Shown here: positions 8,529 through 19,148 of the stretch, piece after piece
How positions within the stretch are numbered: the first letter of the stretch is position 1
How the letters are laid out: each line of letters begins with the position of its first letter
Virus record (IMG/VR): IMGVR_UViG_3300027779_002770
Location: 1-64,000 of that record
Reading direction: 5' to 3' (one strand)
Length of the DNA: 64,000 nt
DNA from: a virus
Made by a program: the position numbers and the translations under genes
Notes under the pieces: model-generated
Databases searched by the model: none
The model's input: the letters and a program-made list of their open reading frames with translations, nothing else
Told to the model about the DNA's origin: nothing

Positions 8529-11050
8529 TGGCATTAAAAGACTTTGACATATCAAAAATTAAAAGTTGGAAATATCCAACTACGTCGCTGCCACAGACAT
8601 TTCAAGCTAACGGTGGCATAGTTACTGGTGCTAGAAATAAGATAGAAGAACAATTTATCGAAGCAGATAAAATAAATTCAAAGTCTGGCGCAACAAAATC
8701 AGATGACTACATAGGAAAAATAGGAACGCCTCAATCATACCAAGTTCAGAATAGAGCAGGAACAGGTATTATAACTGGGCTGCAAGGAATAATATCAGAT
8801 GATTTAGATGAGTTAAAGAGTAAAAGTTTAATCATAAAGACATATGATGAAATGATAATAAATGAAGATGGAATATTTACATCATTTAATTATAGAACAG
8901 AAAATCCAACACACGGTTTTAGACACATACCAATTATGTTAAAAGATCTTGGAATAGGTTCACTTGACGCACAACCAGAAAGATTTGCCCCACCACAAAT
9001 AGGACAACATTCATCACTAACACGTGGCGGAATCTTTACAGACGCTGTTACAAAAGATCACGTAAATATTTTATACGGAACAGATCAACACAGAGGCGTG
9101 ATGGGGAAATTTTTAGCAGATCAACTTCTTCTTCAGACTGAGGCGATATCAAAAGGAAATTCTTTTGGTATACCCTCACCATTTGGCATCTTTAATGTTG
9201 CTGAATTTGGATCAAACTTAGTTCCTGGTGCAAGAGTTTATAGACATGGCTTAGTTCCTAACCCATTTGGCAAACCGGCAAATTATAAAGATAACTATCC
9301 AAAGATTGGTGAAGCTTTCTCACTGGGCGGCGATGAACTAAATATTACGGCCGGTGCTTTAGCAGGCGCAGATTTAAATATCGATAATAAATTATCAATA
9401 CTTTATGATTATTTTCTTTTATCAGATACAAAAGCAGGCAGTGGAGGTGGATGGTTTGCAAGGAATATCTCAGACCCTCTTAGCAATAGTTTAACATCAT
9501 TATTTACAGATCCTTATCCAATAATACCTTCACAAAATGTAGTTGGTTCACCCTCATTAAAAGAAGGTATGAATCAAGCATACTTCTTAGATAACAAAGA
9601 AAATTATGAGGGATATACTGAGCAAGGAGATTATCAACTTCCTGTGGACGGCGGCGGTTTATTATCACAATTAACAACAGGTGAAAGTGCTGCAAAATAT
9701 TCATTTTTCTCCAAATCAAAACAAACAGTATTTAATCTACAACAGCCGGCTGCAAAAAAAGGCGAGTCAGCATTCGCAAATCTTAAATTCTTTGGCGATG
9801 GTGAGGCCCGCCCTAAAATAGGTGATGATAAGTCATTAAAAGATATACCTCTGTCAGTAGGCGGAATAGCTCCAGAACTGGGCCTACAAATAAATCCTGA
9901 AACTGGCAATAAACTAGCAACGGCAAACAATGATGCCTTATTAAACTATAGTCAAAGAGCTGGTTTGAATTATTCTACACTTGCATATAATGCACTTGGT
10001 GCTGATGATACAAGTAATGTTATTGATGCTGGCGGCGCGGCTTCAGTGCGATATGAAGAGGCGTTAAGAAGTCCAAGTGAAATTAATCAGACATTAGCAA
10101 CAAAGTTCGGTGGCCTCGGAAAAGCTAGAACAGACGCACTTATAGCAGAGAGCGGACTCAACGGAGATAAAATGATCACCGGGCATACCGGTGTTAGAGA
10201 CCATTTTAAAGAAAAAGTTTACAACATTGGAAGACAAGGAATCACATCTGTAAACCCTGTTGCAGATACTAAAAAGATATTATATGGTGCAATTCATAAA
10301 GGCGGATCGAGTAATGAGAGTTATAAAACAGATTTAGTTGATAAAGTCAATATGATACCTTACGGACATAATGCTGGCGAAGATTCTTTTGATGCGCATA
10401 GTAAGGCTGAGGCGCTTGACTTTGTGCCACTAGTCTTTTATGATGTTTATAATAAAAAGTCAATAGCATTCAGAGCAATATTAGATGATATCACAGATAC
10501 AGTAACACCTGATTGGGACGAAACAGGCTACATTGGAAGACCAATAAAATCAGCAACATATAAGGGAGTTTCTAGAAAGATTGGATTTACTTTTGAAATT
10601 TTCCCAAAGACAAAACAAGAATTTCCTGTATTGTTAGAAAAGGTAAACTATTTAGTTGGGCAGTGTTATCCTAATTTAGATTCAAATTTAAGACAAACAG
10701 GACCATTGATAAGATTAACGCTTGGTGATATAATGCATAAGCAATTGGGCTATATTACAGAATGTACTGTTACATTTCCAAAAGCTAGCCCATGGGAAAT
10801 AGATCCGGGATTAAGATTTACAAAACACATTACAGTTTCAATAGGCTTTACACATGTTGGAGGATACATTCCAATGGCAACAGGAAAACATTATGGTCTC
10901 CCTTGGTTAACAGGTAATACATTGAAGTGGACAAAAGCAGGTAATGCAAATTATGATAACTATCCTAATCGCACATCATCAGAAAATACACCACATGGCG
11001 CGAAAAACGATTATAGAGAACTCTTTCAAGATCTTGGGCAAGCAGACTAA
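8528..11050 (+). CDS. baseplate tail-tube cap-like protein (gp48/gp54 type)
   Basis: 840 aa. The last about 220 residues carry the recognisable domain: LDFVPLVFYDVYNKKSIAFR, ILDDITDTVTPDWDE, YIGRPIKSATYKG, then RKIGFTFEIFPKTKQE and a GYI...VTFP strand. This pattern is found in baseplate tube-cap or wedge proteins of marine T4-like phages, where it contacts the first tube ring. The long N-terminal part (residues 1-600) is Gly/Asn/Asp-rich and not recognised; the protein is more than twice the usual length of gp48. It overlaps its neighbours by single bases on both sides, so it belongs to the tail operon. Confidence 0.6.
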   Translation: MALKDFDISKIKSWKYPTTSLPQTFQANGGIVTGARNKIEEQFIEADKINSKSGATKSDDYIGKIGTPQSYQVQNRAGTGIITGLQGIISDDLDELKSKSLIIKTYDEMIINEDGIFTSFNYRTENPTHGFRHIPIMLKDLGIGSLDAQPERFAPPQIGQHSSLTRGGIFTDAVTKDHVNILYGTDQHRGVMGKFLADQLLLQTEAISKGNSFGIPSPFGIFNVAEFGSNLVPGARVYRHGLVPNPFGKPANYKDNYPKIGEAFSLGGDELNITAGALAGADLNIDNKLSILYDYFLLSDTKAGSGGGWFARNISDPLSNSLTSLFTDPYPIIPSQNVVGSPSLKEGMNQAYFLDNKENYEGYTEQGDYQLPVDGGGLLSQLTTGESAAKYSFFSKSKQTVFNLQQPAAKKGESAFANLKFFGDGEARPKIGDDKSLKDIPLSVGGIAPELGLQINPETGNKLATANNDALLNYSQRAGLNYSTLAYNALGADDTSNVIDAGGAASVRYEEALRSPSEINQTLATKFGGLGKARTDALIAESGLNGDKMITGHTGVRDHFKEKVYNIGRQGITSVNPVADTKKILYGAIHKGGSSNESYKTDLVDKVNMIPYGHNAGEDSFDAHSKAEALDFVPLVFYDVYNKKSIAFRAILDDITDTVTPDWDETGYIGRPIKSATYKGVSRKIGFTFEIFPKTKQEFPVLLEKVNYLVGQCYPNLDSNLRQTGPLIRLTLGDIMHKQLGYITECTVTFPKASPWEIDPGLRFTKHITVSIGFTHVGGYIPMATGKHYGLPWLTGNTLKWTKAGNANYDNYPNRTSSENTPHGAKNDYRELFQDLGQAD

Positions 11051-11355
11051 TGTTCAATAGATACAGACACACAGGCGTAAAAGTAGATACTAAAACAGGT
11101 ATAAGATATCAGAAGCCAACATTATATCCTGACATCCCTGAAAGTGATTCAGATAGCTATCATATTGTTGTTGTAGGTGAACGATTAGACCTATTGGCAT
11201 ATAAATATTATAATGATAGTGGCTTATGGTGGGTAATATCCAGAGCTAACAATCTTGATCCAAGCATAACAACAGCTGAGGTTGGAACAGAATTAAGAAT
11301 ACCTAGTGATATAGGATCAATATTGTCAAGGCTACAAGCCATAAACTCAGGATAG
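11050..11355 (+). CDS. LysM-domain baseplate wedge protein (gp53-like)
   Basis: 101 aa. Residues about 35-90 form a LysM-like fold: YHIVVVGERLDLLAYKYYND, then GLWWVISRANNL and the closing GTELRIP. In T4-like phages this arrangement occurs in gp53, a baseplate wedge subunit; in other phages it occurs in small tail protein X. Here LysM probably acts in assembly rather than in binding murein. It begins on the last base of the preceding tail gene's stop region and is followed closely by another large baseplate gene. Confidence 0.75.
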   Translation: MFNRYRHTGVKVDTKTGIRYQKPTLYPDIPESDSDSYHIVVVGERLDLLAYKYYNDSGLWWVISRANNLDPSITTAEVGTELRIPSDIGSILSRLQAINSG

Positions 11356-11359
11356 TAAA

Positions 11360-14300
11360 ATGGCACAATTTAGAAGAAATATAGCTGAAAAGATCCAAAT
11401 TGCTTTAAATGCTAGACTTAAGGCAATGAATACATTTGGCAAAGATAATTCTCTTACACATCCTATACTAGCAGCTCATAATTCAGATTGGGCAAACAAA
11501 GATAGTTTTTCACTTTCTAGAGAAGCAGTTGAAGCAAAATCACCGTTTACGAGAATGATAGGCATCGGTGATGGATCAATTGATGTAATAGGCGGAACAT
11601 TTAATCAAAATATAACTGATAAAAACGCTACAGAGGTTTTAAACAAAGGGCAACAAAGACCAGCAACATCAAATCTAACAGGTGGTCCAGAAGCAAAATA
11701 TAACTTAGAACGAGGAGAGGATATAACAGTCAATAGATTCGGTTACAAAGCTCCCGGAATTACAGGTTTAACATGTGCATTTCTAGACGCATCTTCTAAT
11801 GGCGGCGCTATTAGAAAAACAGAGATAACTTGGACGTGCTGGTCTATGGCAGATATTGCAACGTATCAAAAACATTCATTTCTCTCTATGGGCGCATTTA
11901 TAATTGTAGACTGGGGTTGGGTAAGGGCTGATAAGCAACACGCAAATACATATCCACCACCAAATTTTCTCACTTATGACGAAGCTGGGAAGCCAGAATT
12001 AAATAAGGAGATGTTTGATTCAGGAAAGACTGAAGATGGAGAGAGAAAAGTACATCCCTGGGCCAGTATGTCAACTGATAAATATGGTGACTGGGACGGA
12101 GTAATAGGGACCGTTACAAATGCACAATGGGCATTAAGAGATGACGGAGGAATAGATTGCACAACAACAGTGTTTTCCGAAAGTGAGTCATCATTATTTT
12201 CAGAACCAATGATACAAGAAGGTTCTGAAGAAGATGGAATAGAACCCTTCATACCATACACTGCTGAATCTGATACTGATCTTAGCTATGAAGAAATTTT
12301 AAACAAATTTTATGATGATCTTGGAAAAGAAATAAAAGATACAGGTGCAGCACATGATGCCAATGCAGCAACCCCGGGGGGCGCAGTTATAGCTGATCGC
12401 TCACTCCAAGAGAAAATTAAGGATAAGGCAAAAGGGCTTGGTTTATCAATGCTTCAAGGCCCACAATTAAATCTAGATGCTAGATTGAATATTCTAGATC
12501 TTGAGATAATATACAAGTATTTTCCAGAAATATGGAACCCAACTTATAAGATGAAGGGGAAGAAGCCAAATATCCCTGAACATGATAGTACAGATCCATT
12601 AGTTAAAATATCTAGGGATAAACAAATTGCAATAATATTATATCCTTATAAGCTAAAAGATGAAGATGAGTTCAGAAGTCAAGCAGTTATAACAGATGAA
12701 AGAGGACTTTCACAAAGAAATTCAGAATTTAGATCAGAAATATGGGTTACATGGGGGTGGTTTGAAGATAATGTAGTATCTTACTACGGAAGCGCTGGAA
12801 GAAAACAAGGTGATAAACAAGTACAATTTAGATCGATAAAATTACCACCGTCTGAAGGTGAAGACAGAGTAGGCTCTCAAGAAATAAAAAATTCAGAGCA
12901 TCTATATACACACAATCGTGACTTTCTTATCCCAGGTCAAACTCCAATACACTGGTTTCCAACTCAGGTACAAAATGGAAAAGATGAAAAGATTGATAAT
13001 CCATACAGAAAATTAGCAAAAATGATCAATGAAGACTTTGAACCATTTAGACCAGCAGGTGTAGACAGCAGAGACTCTTCGAATGATGTGGGACATATTC
13101 GTCATCTGCTTATCAGCCTAGACGCTATCAAGCATGCATTTTCATATCCAGGAATCTCTATAGAGAAAGGAATGTTAAATTTAGCAGAAATGTTAAATAG
13201 TGATATAAATCTTTGGCATTTTGATGTAGGCATTCATTTAAATGAGACAATCAACCCAGAAAATAATCAAGCTTTAATAATACCTACAACATATTATATT
13301 AAAGATACTTTTACAGCACCAAACCCAACTAGTGAATCAACAAAATCTTCACCAAAACATTCATATGTTTTTGAAAATTACGGTATGTATTCACTAATAA
13401 AAAGTATGGACGTGCAGACCAACATAGGCGATATGTATCAAGCACAAATGACACTTGCAAGACAAAAAAGTGTAGGGCCAATTGGTCAGTTATTAGGAGA
13501 AAAAATACTGCCAACTGAAGATGCAGAAAAAGCATACGAAGTTGCACAGTTTTTCGCATCGCAGACAAGCGCAGAAACTTATAAAGACTATTTAAAAGTA
13601 ATCTTAGAGCCTGATGCCCTAACCAATGATATTTCAGCTAATAAGTTTTATGGGTCTAGCTACGCAACAGGAGCTGTAACTCCAATCTTAAAACAAGATG
13701 AGCTCAGCAAACGCCAACATGAGTGGAGTCATGATATACCTCCAGATGTATATAAGATGGCACCAAATTCTAGAACAAAAAAGATCGCAAATGTAATAGA
13801 TAAGATGGGAAATTATGCACACCAAGGAAACCAAGAGATAGATATAGAGAGCATTAAGAAAGGGGGCATCACTGCTCTAGAGAAAGAGTTTGCTGAAATG
13901 AACATGTATGCTTTTCCGCCGGCTGAGGGCCCGCTAGCATTATCTGATGAAGGGTCAAAACAGACTGTAGATGTCTTCTTGCCATACTCAACAGGATTTA
14001 ATATGAATCCAAAGTATACACGAACACTTACCTGGTATTTATCTGAAAATGCTATTACATCACTTTTAAGAGTAAGTACATCTAAAGGAGTAACGGGATT
14101 ACCTGTAAGCACAACATTGACACTTGAGGGCATTGGAGGATTGGCAATAGGCGATATGTTTAGATTAGCATATCTTCCACAAGATTTGTATAAGCAAGTA
14201 CGACATAACTATAGCTCAGAAGGTAAGGCTGAAGCTACTGATTCTGAATTTAATCCTGGAACATATTTTGTAATGTGGGGAATAGAACACAAAATAACTG

Positions 14301-14602
14301 AAAGTGGTTGGGAAACAACGATAACAGGAAAGATGCAAGCAAATTTTAAAGAGATCACAAAAGATGACATAATGTCAGAATTTGGCGGAGGGCTGAGATT
14401 GGAGCAATCTCTAAAACAAACTATGGAGAACTCTTTTAAAAATGTATTTAAGATAGGCGAAAAATCAATAGAAAAGACACAACAAAAAAAGCAGAAAAAA
14501 GCTAAAGCTGTCATCCCACCACCAGCTGCAGAAGATTATGGAAGACTAAAAGGCAAGGAAAGCTATTTACCAGGCCCCTTCCGGAATACACCAAAGGAAT
14601 AA
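11360..14602 (+). CDS. large baseplate/hub structural protein
   Basis: 1080 aa. No domain is identified with certainty. Visible features: a Trp-rich segment near residues 155-190 (ITWTCWSMADIATYQKHSF ... DWGWVRAD), which looks like a hub or tube-type beta domain; a second WVTWGWFEDN segment near 460; a beta-rich C-terminal region with TGLPVSTTLTLEGIGGLAIG (about 910-935); and a Lys/Gln-rich tail. Position after the LysM/gp53-like gene and size argue for a central baseplate hub or wedge protein (gp27- or gp6-like role). That assignment is from context. Confidence 0.55.
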   Translation: MAQFRRNIAEKIQIALNARLKAMNTFGKDNSLTHPILAAHNSDWANKDSFSLSREAVEAKSPFTRMIGIGDGSIDVIGGTFNQNITDKNATEVLNKGQQRPATSNLTGGPEAKYNLERGEDITVNRFGYKAPGITGLTCAFLDASSNGGAIRKTEITWTCWSMADIATYQKHSFLSMGAFIIVDWGWVRADKQHANTYPPPNFLTYDEAGKPELNKEMFDSGKTEDGERKVHPWASMSTDKYGDWDGVIGTVTNAQWALRDDGGIDCTTTVFSESESSLFSEPMIQEGSEEDGIEPFIPYTAESDTDLSYEEILNKFYDDLGKEIKDTGAAHDANAATPGGAVIADRSLQEKIKDKAKGLGLSMLQGPQLNLDARLNILDLEIIYKYFPEIWNPTYKMKGKKPNIPEHDSTDPLVKISRDKQIAIILYPYKLKDEDEFRSQAVITDERGLSQRNSEFRSEIWVTWGWFEDNVVSYYGSAGRKQGDKQVQFRSIKLPPSEGEDRVGSQEIKNSEHLYTHNRDFLIPGQTPIHWFPTQVQNGKDEKIDNPYRKLAKMINEDFEPFRPAGVDSRDSSNDVGHIRHLLISLDAIKHAFSYPGISIEKGMLNLAEMLNSDINLWHFDVGIHLNETINPENNQALIIPTTYYIKDTFTAPNPTSESTKSSPKHSYVFENYGMYSLIKSMDVQTNIGDMYQAQMTLARQKSVGPIGQLLGEKILPTEDAEKAYEVAQFFASQTSAETYKDYLKVILEPDALTNDISANKFYGSSYATGAVTPILKQDELSKRQHEWSHDIPPDVYKMAPNSRTKKIANVIDKMGNYAHQGNQEIDIESIKKGGITALEKEFAEMNMYAFPPAEGPLALSDEGSKQTVDVFLPYSTGFNMNPKYTRTLTWYLSENAITSLLRVSTSKGVTGLPVSTTLTLEGIGGLAIGDMFRLAYLPQDLYKQVRHNYSSEGKAEATDSEFNPGTYFVMWGIEHKITESGWETTITGKMQANFKEITKDDIMSEFGGGLRLEQSLKQTMENSFKNVFKIGEKSIEKTQQKKQKKAKAVIPPPAAEDYGRLKGKESYLPGPFRNTPKE

Positions 14603-14603
14603 T

Positions 14604-15179
14604 ATGGCAATAGAGAGAACAGAAGGCCCTTTTACCACTGAACAAGGTGAATTTCATTATTGGGAATTAGATGCTGATGATAAAGAGATCTTTGTGAGAC
14701 AAGGACAAAAATACACCAAGCTCATAACAACAGCAAAAAAAGTAAAGTATGAATTAGTTATGACAGAGCAAGAAATAGTAAAGATAAATGAGATGGATCA
14801 ATTAGCAAAATATTCAAGTATAGGTAATGCAAGAAAAAAAGATAATTATCCTGTAAAAACACATCCTACATCTATAAAGTTAGATAGAAATAAGGAATTT
14901 ATAAATAGAGTATTCGCACGTAGCAAGATTGATGGAATAGGTGAAATATTTGAAGTGGTGTCATCAACGAATGCTACCGTTTACAACTTTGTTAATATTC
15001 AGTGGCAAGTAGGCGGTGAGGTAGAAGATGCTAGGCTATTCAATAAAAAACAATTAGATAATGCAGAAGCAAATATGAATGGCATAACTGCAGTACTGCC
15101 AACAGATCAACTACATTTTTCTAAATTTGATAATCTTTTAAATATAGCGCCAACATACCAAAATAGCAACAACAATTAG
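14604..15179 (+). CDS. unknown protein at end of tail operon
   Basis: 191 aa, unrecognised. It begins one base after the preceding stop, so it is co-translated with the large baseplate gene. The N-terminal half is charged (DADDKEIFVRQGQKYTKL), the C-terminal half less so with an Asn-rich end. No signal peptide or membrane helix. Probably a minor tail protein by position only. Confidence 0.65.
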   Translation: MAIERTEGPFTTEQGEFHYWELDADDKEIFVRQGQKYTKLITTAKKVKYELVMTEQEIVKINEMDQLAKYSSIGNARKKDNYPVKTHPTSIKLDRNKEFINRVFARSKIDGIGEIFEVVSSTNATVYNFVNIQWQVGGEVEDARLFNKKQLDNAEANMNGITAVLPTDQLHFSKFDNLLNIAPTYQNSNNN

Positions 15180-15224
15180 CAAATAATAAGCTCTTTCAGC
15201 ATTACTCAAAGATATATATATAAA

Positions 15225-16529
15225 ATGGTTATAGAAGATAATAAAGGTTATAGCGCTTTTTTAGAGCGTGTTTCTGGCAAAAGTGTTTGTGCTGTATTTG
15301 CACGTGAAGACAATAGAGTCCACCCAGCAGAGTCAAAACCAATAATAGCATCAATTAGCTATGAAGACGAATTATTTGATATAATATTTGATCATAGCGA
15401 ATCATTCTCATCAGATTTAGATATTAGTTGCCTATCATCAATTAAGCGGTTTTGGGTTGATGATACAAAGGAATTCTTTCATCTAACAGGGCTGCATAAT
15501 GGATATGATGTTAGACTCAATAATTATTTAGAAAATACAGAGTACACACTAACAAATGAGCCAGAAGTATTTAGTCACATTTATGAAAATGTATTTTCAT
15601 TTAGAAAAGCTAATAAAATTATTCCAATAGTAAAGATTCTAGAATATTGTCATGATAGACTTGATAAGATAACTAAAAATATACCTAAAAGTATCGCAAA
15701 ATCATACATAAAATATAATCAAGCATTATATGAATTTGCAAAATTAGAAAGTTCTGGTATTAAAATAATCCCCAATTCATTTAAAAAAGTTTTTACAGAA
15801 GGCTATGGGTATACAAATTACAATATTTTTACAGCAACTGGAAGACCATCAAATACATTCCGCGGCGTAAATTTTGGAGCACTTAATAAACATGATAACA
15901 CAAGAAACAACATTATTTCTAGATTTGATAAAGGTTTGCTAGTTGAGTTTGATTATGATGCATATCACTTAAGACTTTTGGCAGAAATATTAAATATTAA
16001 TGTTCCAATAGATAAGTCATTACATCAATACTTTGCAGATACTGTATACGAAACAACTTATGAGGAATCAAAAAAAATATCTTGGCAAATATTATATGGA
16101 AATATACAAGTTGATGAGAAAGACAATCCATTTTTCTATAAAGTAGAAAAGATGGCTGACAGGCTATACAGTTATTTCATTAACAATAAACACTTCAAAT
16201 CACATATTTATAGACGACAATTTGTCCCTGCTCAAATTTCTGAGCCAAATAAGAAAAAAGTATTGAACTACTTTATTCAATCGTACGAAACAGAGAAAAA
16301 TATTGAAATTATTACAAAAATTAATAAACACCTGGAAGATCGTAATACGCGTATGATGTTATATACGTACGACAGCTTCCTGTTCGATCTAGATAGGAAG
16401 GAGAGCCTTAAAACAGTACTCCAGATCAAAGAAATTTTACAGGACAATAAATACCCTGTTAAGGTAAAAGCAGGTTTAAATTACGGATCGATGGAAGAAA
16501 TAACGGAGAGACTAAATGGACTTACGTAA
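15225..16529 (+). CDS. divergent family A DNA polymerase
   Basis: 434 aa with a reduced family A (Pol I-like) polymerase domain. Motifs in order: TATGRPSNTFRGVNFG (203-218) matches the Pol I T-A-T-G-R segment; motif A is D243-Y-D-A-Y-H-L-R250; motif B is KKISWQILYG, with K283 in the place of the O-helix lysine and W287 for the Phe/Tyr; motif C is Y382-D383-S384 instead of H-D-E. Both catalytic aspartates are kept, but the motif A Glu is His248 and motif C lacks Glu. No clear 3'-5' exonuclease motifs are seen in the short N-terminal part. It lies away from the other replication genes, between tail genes and a charged protein, so repair or a special synthesis role is possible. Confidence 0.7.
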   Translation: MVIEDNKGYSAFLERVSGKSVCAVFAREDNRVHPAESKPIIASISYEDELFDIIFDHSESFSSDLDISCLSSIKRFWVDDTKEFFHLTGLHNGYDVRLNNYLENTEYTLTNEPEVFSHIYENVFSFRKANKIIPIVKILEYCHDRLDKITKNIPKSIAKSYIKYNQALYEFAKLESSGIKIIPNSFKKVFTEGYGYTNYNIFTATGRPSNTFRGVNFGALNKHDNTRNNIISRFDKGLLVEFDYDAYHLRLLAEILNINVPIDKSLHQYFADTVYETTYEESKKISWQILYGNIQVDEKDNPFFYKVEKMADRLYSYFINNKHFKSHIYRRQFVPAQISEPNKKKVLNYFIQSYETEKNIEIITKINKHLEDRNTRMMLYTYDSFLFDLDRKESLKTVLQIKEILQDNKYPVKVKAGLNYGSMEEITERLNGLT

Positions 16530-18747
16530 AGTTATAAGTAATGCTGTTGATGAGGCATCATACAAGACAACAAATGGTATGGTAAACTTAAATGATGCAT
16601 ACCATGTATACTTAATTCAAGAAGAATTAAAAAAGCATATAGACCCAAGTATAGTTACTAGTGTTTTGTATGAGGCTAACAAAGCAGAATACAAAGCACT
16701 CTCACCAAATGGTCCTTATGCAAAAGTAAGTAATTTACCAGATGATTGGAAAATGGGTGATGATGTCCCAACAAACATCCAGAAATTTAGAAAGACAGAT
16801 GCAGGTCAATATGAGAAAATTGTTGATAAAGACAAGAAAGATAAGAAAGATCCACAAGCATTAGAGCCAGATGACTTTACAAAAAAGACAGGTGAACAAG
16901 ACCCAGAAGGACAGGGGCCTCAGCCAGGTGAGGAACATCATGGTGCAAAAATGCCAACAAAACAACAAGTAGAGACAGATGTCCAAAAGAAGTCTGCTAA
17001 AACTCAAGAAAGAATTGATGCGATGCCTGAAGGTGAACAAAAAGAGAATGCAAAAAAAGTACTTGATATGCTTAAGCGTTTTTCTGAGGCTGAGACAAAA
17101 GAAGAAAAGATAGCAATACTTCAAGAAATGCAAGCCAGCGGACTTATACAAAGAAATGACAGAGGAAGTGGAACAAAGAAAATCTATTTTTCAGGTGATA
17201 CAGGATTGCACTATAAAGAGTTCGGACAAAATACAGCACTTCACAGAGAGATTGCAATATTAGATGAAGAACAACATACAGAAACAGGTGCTGGATTATT
17301 AGACACAAAAGATCAAGCAAATTATGGTAAAAAGAAAATGGCTCCAATGAATCTTCATAATGGTCAAGAAAACGATGTGCCTGTAAAAATAAATGAAGAT
17401 GGGTCTGTTACAATAGGTGAAGATCCAGGAACAACAATAAAAAAAATACCAGATCCAAATGAAGATAAAGACGCTGATGCACTATTAAGAGAAAGAACAG
17501 ACGAAGCTTATACAAAAGATGGTGTATTGGATGAAAAAGAATATGAAAAAGCAAAGCGAGCAATCAAACGGCATAATAGACTTGTTGAAGAAGTAGAAAA
17601 AGTTATTGCTGCAGGAGGCGGATCAATAACATGTATAGACCCAATCCCAGGAGTTCAACCTGATACGCCTGAAAATAGGGACAAATTAAAAAATAAGACA
17701 GGTGATCAAATTGCAGATAGGCTGACTGAGTTAGGCGGCGGAGAAGATAATTTAACTGACTCACAAAAGAAGATAGTTGACAGATTTAAAAATTTAAACT
17801 CCCCTCCGTTATCACAAGAAGAATATGAAGCTGAGTTAATGTCAATTGCAACCGCAGTATCCAATGATATTGATTTTTCAACAGGTTATGCAGACCTTGT
17901 TGAGACATTATCTTATATGCGTCATCTAAATAGAGGAAGCGCAGCATACTTACCCTCAGCAGGAAATTTCCCACTTGGTGATGTACTTACATTTCCAAAT
18001 AATGAATCACAACCAGACTTTGAAAATGATTCACCTGAACAAATAGCAACAAAAATGCAAGCAATTCATACATCAGTTGATAATAGAAGTATTAAAAAGG
18101 GTGAAGGCGGCGCAAGTTCAACGCATACAAAAGTAGATTTAACAGAGTTTGTTGATATGGATGGAGTCCCTGCGGAAACAGTTAAAGAAGACCAAAAATA
18201 TTTATCAGACAAAGGATATGATGATATATTTGGAGTTAGGCCAAATAAGAAAAAAGGTGTTAAAGGTCATGAATCATCCCCAGACGAAGTAGAAGCAGCA
18301 CACGATAAAGTAAGGGCGCAAGCTGATAAATACGGTGTTGATGTAACAAGTGATGAGCATATAGCGACTAGAAAGAAAAGAGTTGATAGCTCTATTGACA
18401 AAATTATACGAGATAGAAAGAAAAATGGTGATGCTGAACTCACAGACGATGAAATAGCTTTCTTAAGACAAAAACATGAAGCGTATTATGATCTTGGAAA
18501 AGTTCAAGCTGAAGTTTACAATAGACAATTGGATGAAGGCGCAACTCAGCTATACACGAATGAAGTTTGGACAGAAGATGACAATGGAAATGCTACAACA
18601 AGCGAGACAGATGGAATTGAATGTAAAGCATATTTAAAATTTGAATTTGCTGCTGGATGGTTAAGAAGCGGGAAACCAAATAACAAAGTACCATCTAGAT
18701 TTCATAATCAAAAGAGAGATGCTGAAGGAAATTTGGTTGATTGTTAA
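16516..18747 (+). CDS. large charged protein, possibly structural
   Basis: 743 aa, unrecognised. The ATG overlaps the end of the polymerase gene by 14 nt. It is rich in Lys, Asp, Glu and Gly with low-complexity stretches (DKDKKDKKDPQ near 105; EQDPEGQGPQPGEE near 125), mostly hydrophilic, with no membrane segment. The C-terminal third (LRQKHEAYYDLGKVQAEVYN ... ECKAYLKFEFAAGWLRSGKP) looks globular. It could be a virion-associated or internal protein given the neighbouring structural genes. No function is assigned. Confidence 0.65.
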   Translation: MDLRKVISNAVDEASYKTTNGMVNLNDAYHVYLIQEELKKHIDPSIVTSVLYEANKAEYKALSPNGPYAKVSNLPDDWKMGDDVPTNIQKFRKTDAGQYEKIVDKDKKDKKDPQALEPDDFTKKTGEQDPEGQGPQPGEEHHGAKMPTKQQVETDVQKKSAKTQERIDAMPEGEQKENAKKVLDMLKRFSEAETKEEKIAILQEMQASGLIQRNDRGSGTKKIYFSGDTGLHYKEFGQNTALHREIAILDEEQHTETGAGLLDTKDQANYGKKKMAPMNLHNGQENDVPVKINEDGSVTIGEDPGTTIKKIPDPNEDKDADALLRERTDEAYTKDGVLDEKEYEKAKRAIKRHNRLVEEVEKVIAAGGGSITCIDPIPGVQPDTPENRDKLKNKTGDQIADRLTELGGGEDNLTDSQKKIVDRFKNLNSPPLSQEEYEAELMSIATAVSNDIDFSTGYADLVETLSYMRHLNRGSAAYLPSAGNFPLGDVLTFPNNESQPDFENDSPEQIATKMQAIHTSVDNRSIKKGEGGASSTHTKVDLTEFVDMDGVPAETVKEDQKYLSDKGYDDIFGVRPNKKKGVKGHESSPDEVEAAHDKVRAQADKYGVDVTSDEHIATRKKRVDSSIDKIIRDRKKNGDAELTDDEIAFLRQKHEAYYDLGKVQAEVYNRQLDEGATQLYTNEVWTEDDNGNATTSETDGIECKAYLKFEFAAGWLRSGKPNNKVPSRFHNQKRDAEGNLVDC

Positions 18748-19148
18748 TGATTAAATTGAAAGACATATTATACGAAGAAAAAATTACAGATACTGCTGGA
18801 ATTATATTAAGAGATAAGCTAGCAGGCATTGTACTGGTTAAAGAAACAGAATGGTGGGGTATTCCAAAAGGAAAAGTGGATCCTGGAGAGACGCCCATAC
18901 ATGCAGCATGTCGTGAAACGCTTGAAGAGGTATCAATTTTAGTTAGTGTTAGCGGATCACATATTAATGAGCCTATTAGGCTGCTTACAAAAGAAAAAAA
19001 TTCTAGAGGGGGCGATTTCTATATTTACGAATCAAAACTCAAAATGGCTGTTGTTCCAGTTAAAAGTCATGAGCATGAAGAGGTCCGATACTTTACAAAA
19101 TTTGAGTTACCTGACAACATAGATCCACGCATTAAGGGGCTACTATAA
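18747..19148 (+). CDS. Nudix hydrolase
   Basis: 133 aa with a complete Nudix box at about residues 41-63: G-KVDPG-E-TPIHAAC-RE-TLEE-VSI fits Gx5Ex7REUxEExxU, giving the magnesium-binding glutamates. It would cleave a nucleoside diphosphate linked to another group: a damaged nucleotide, dinucleoside polyphosphate or sugar nucleotide. WWGIPKGKVDPGE is like diadenosine-polyphosphate or T4 NudE-type enzymes. ATG 18747 is chosen because it overlaps the previous stop (TAATG); the in-frame TTG at 18741 lacks support. The next gene also starts on this gene's last base. Confidence 0.88.
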   Translation: MIKLKDILYEEKITDTAGIILRDKLAGIVLVKETEWWGIPKGKVDPGETPIHAACRETLEEVSILVSVSGSHINEPIRLLTKEKNSRGGDFYIYESKLKMAVVPVKSHEHEEVRYFTKFELPDNIDPRIKGLL

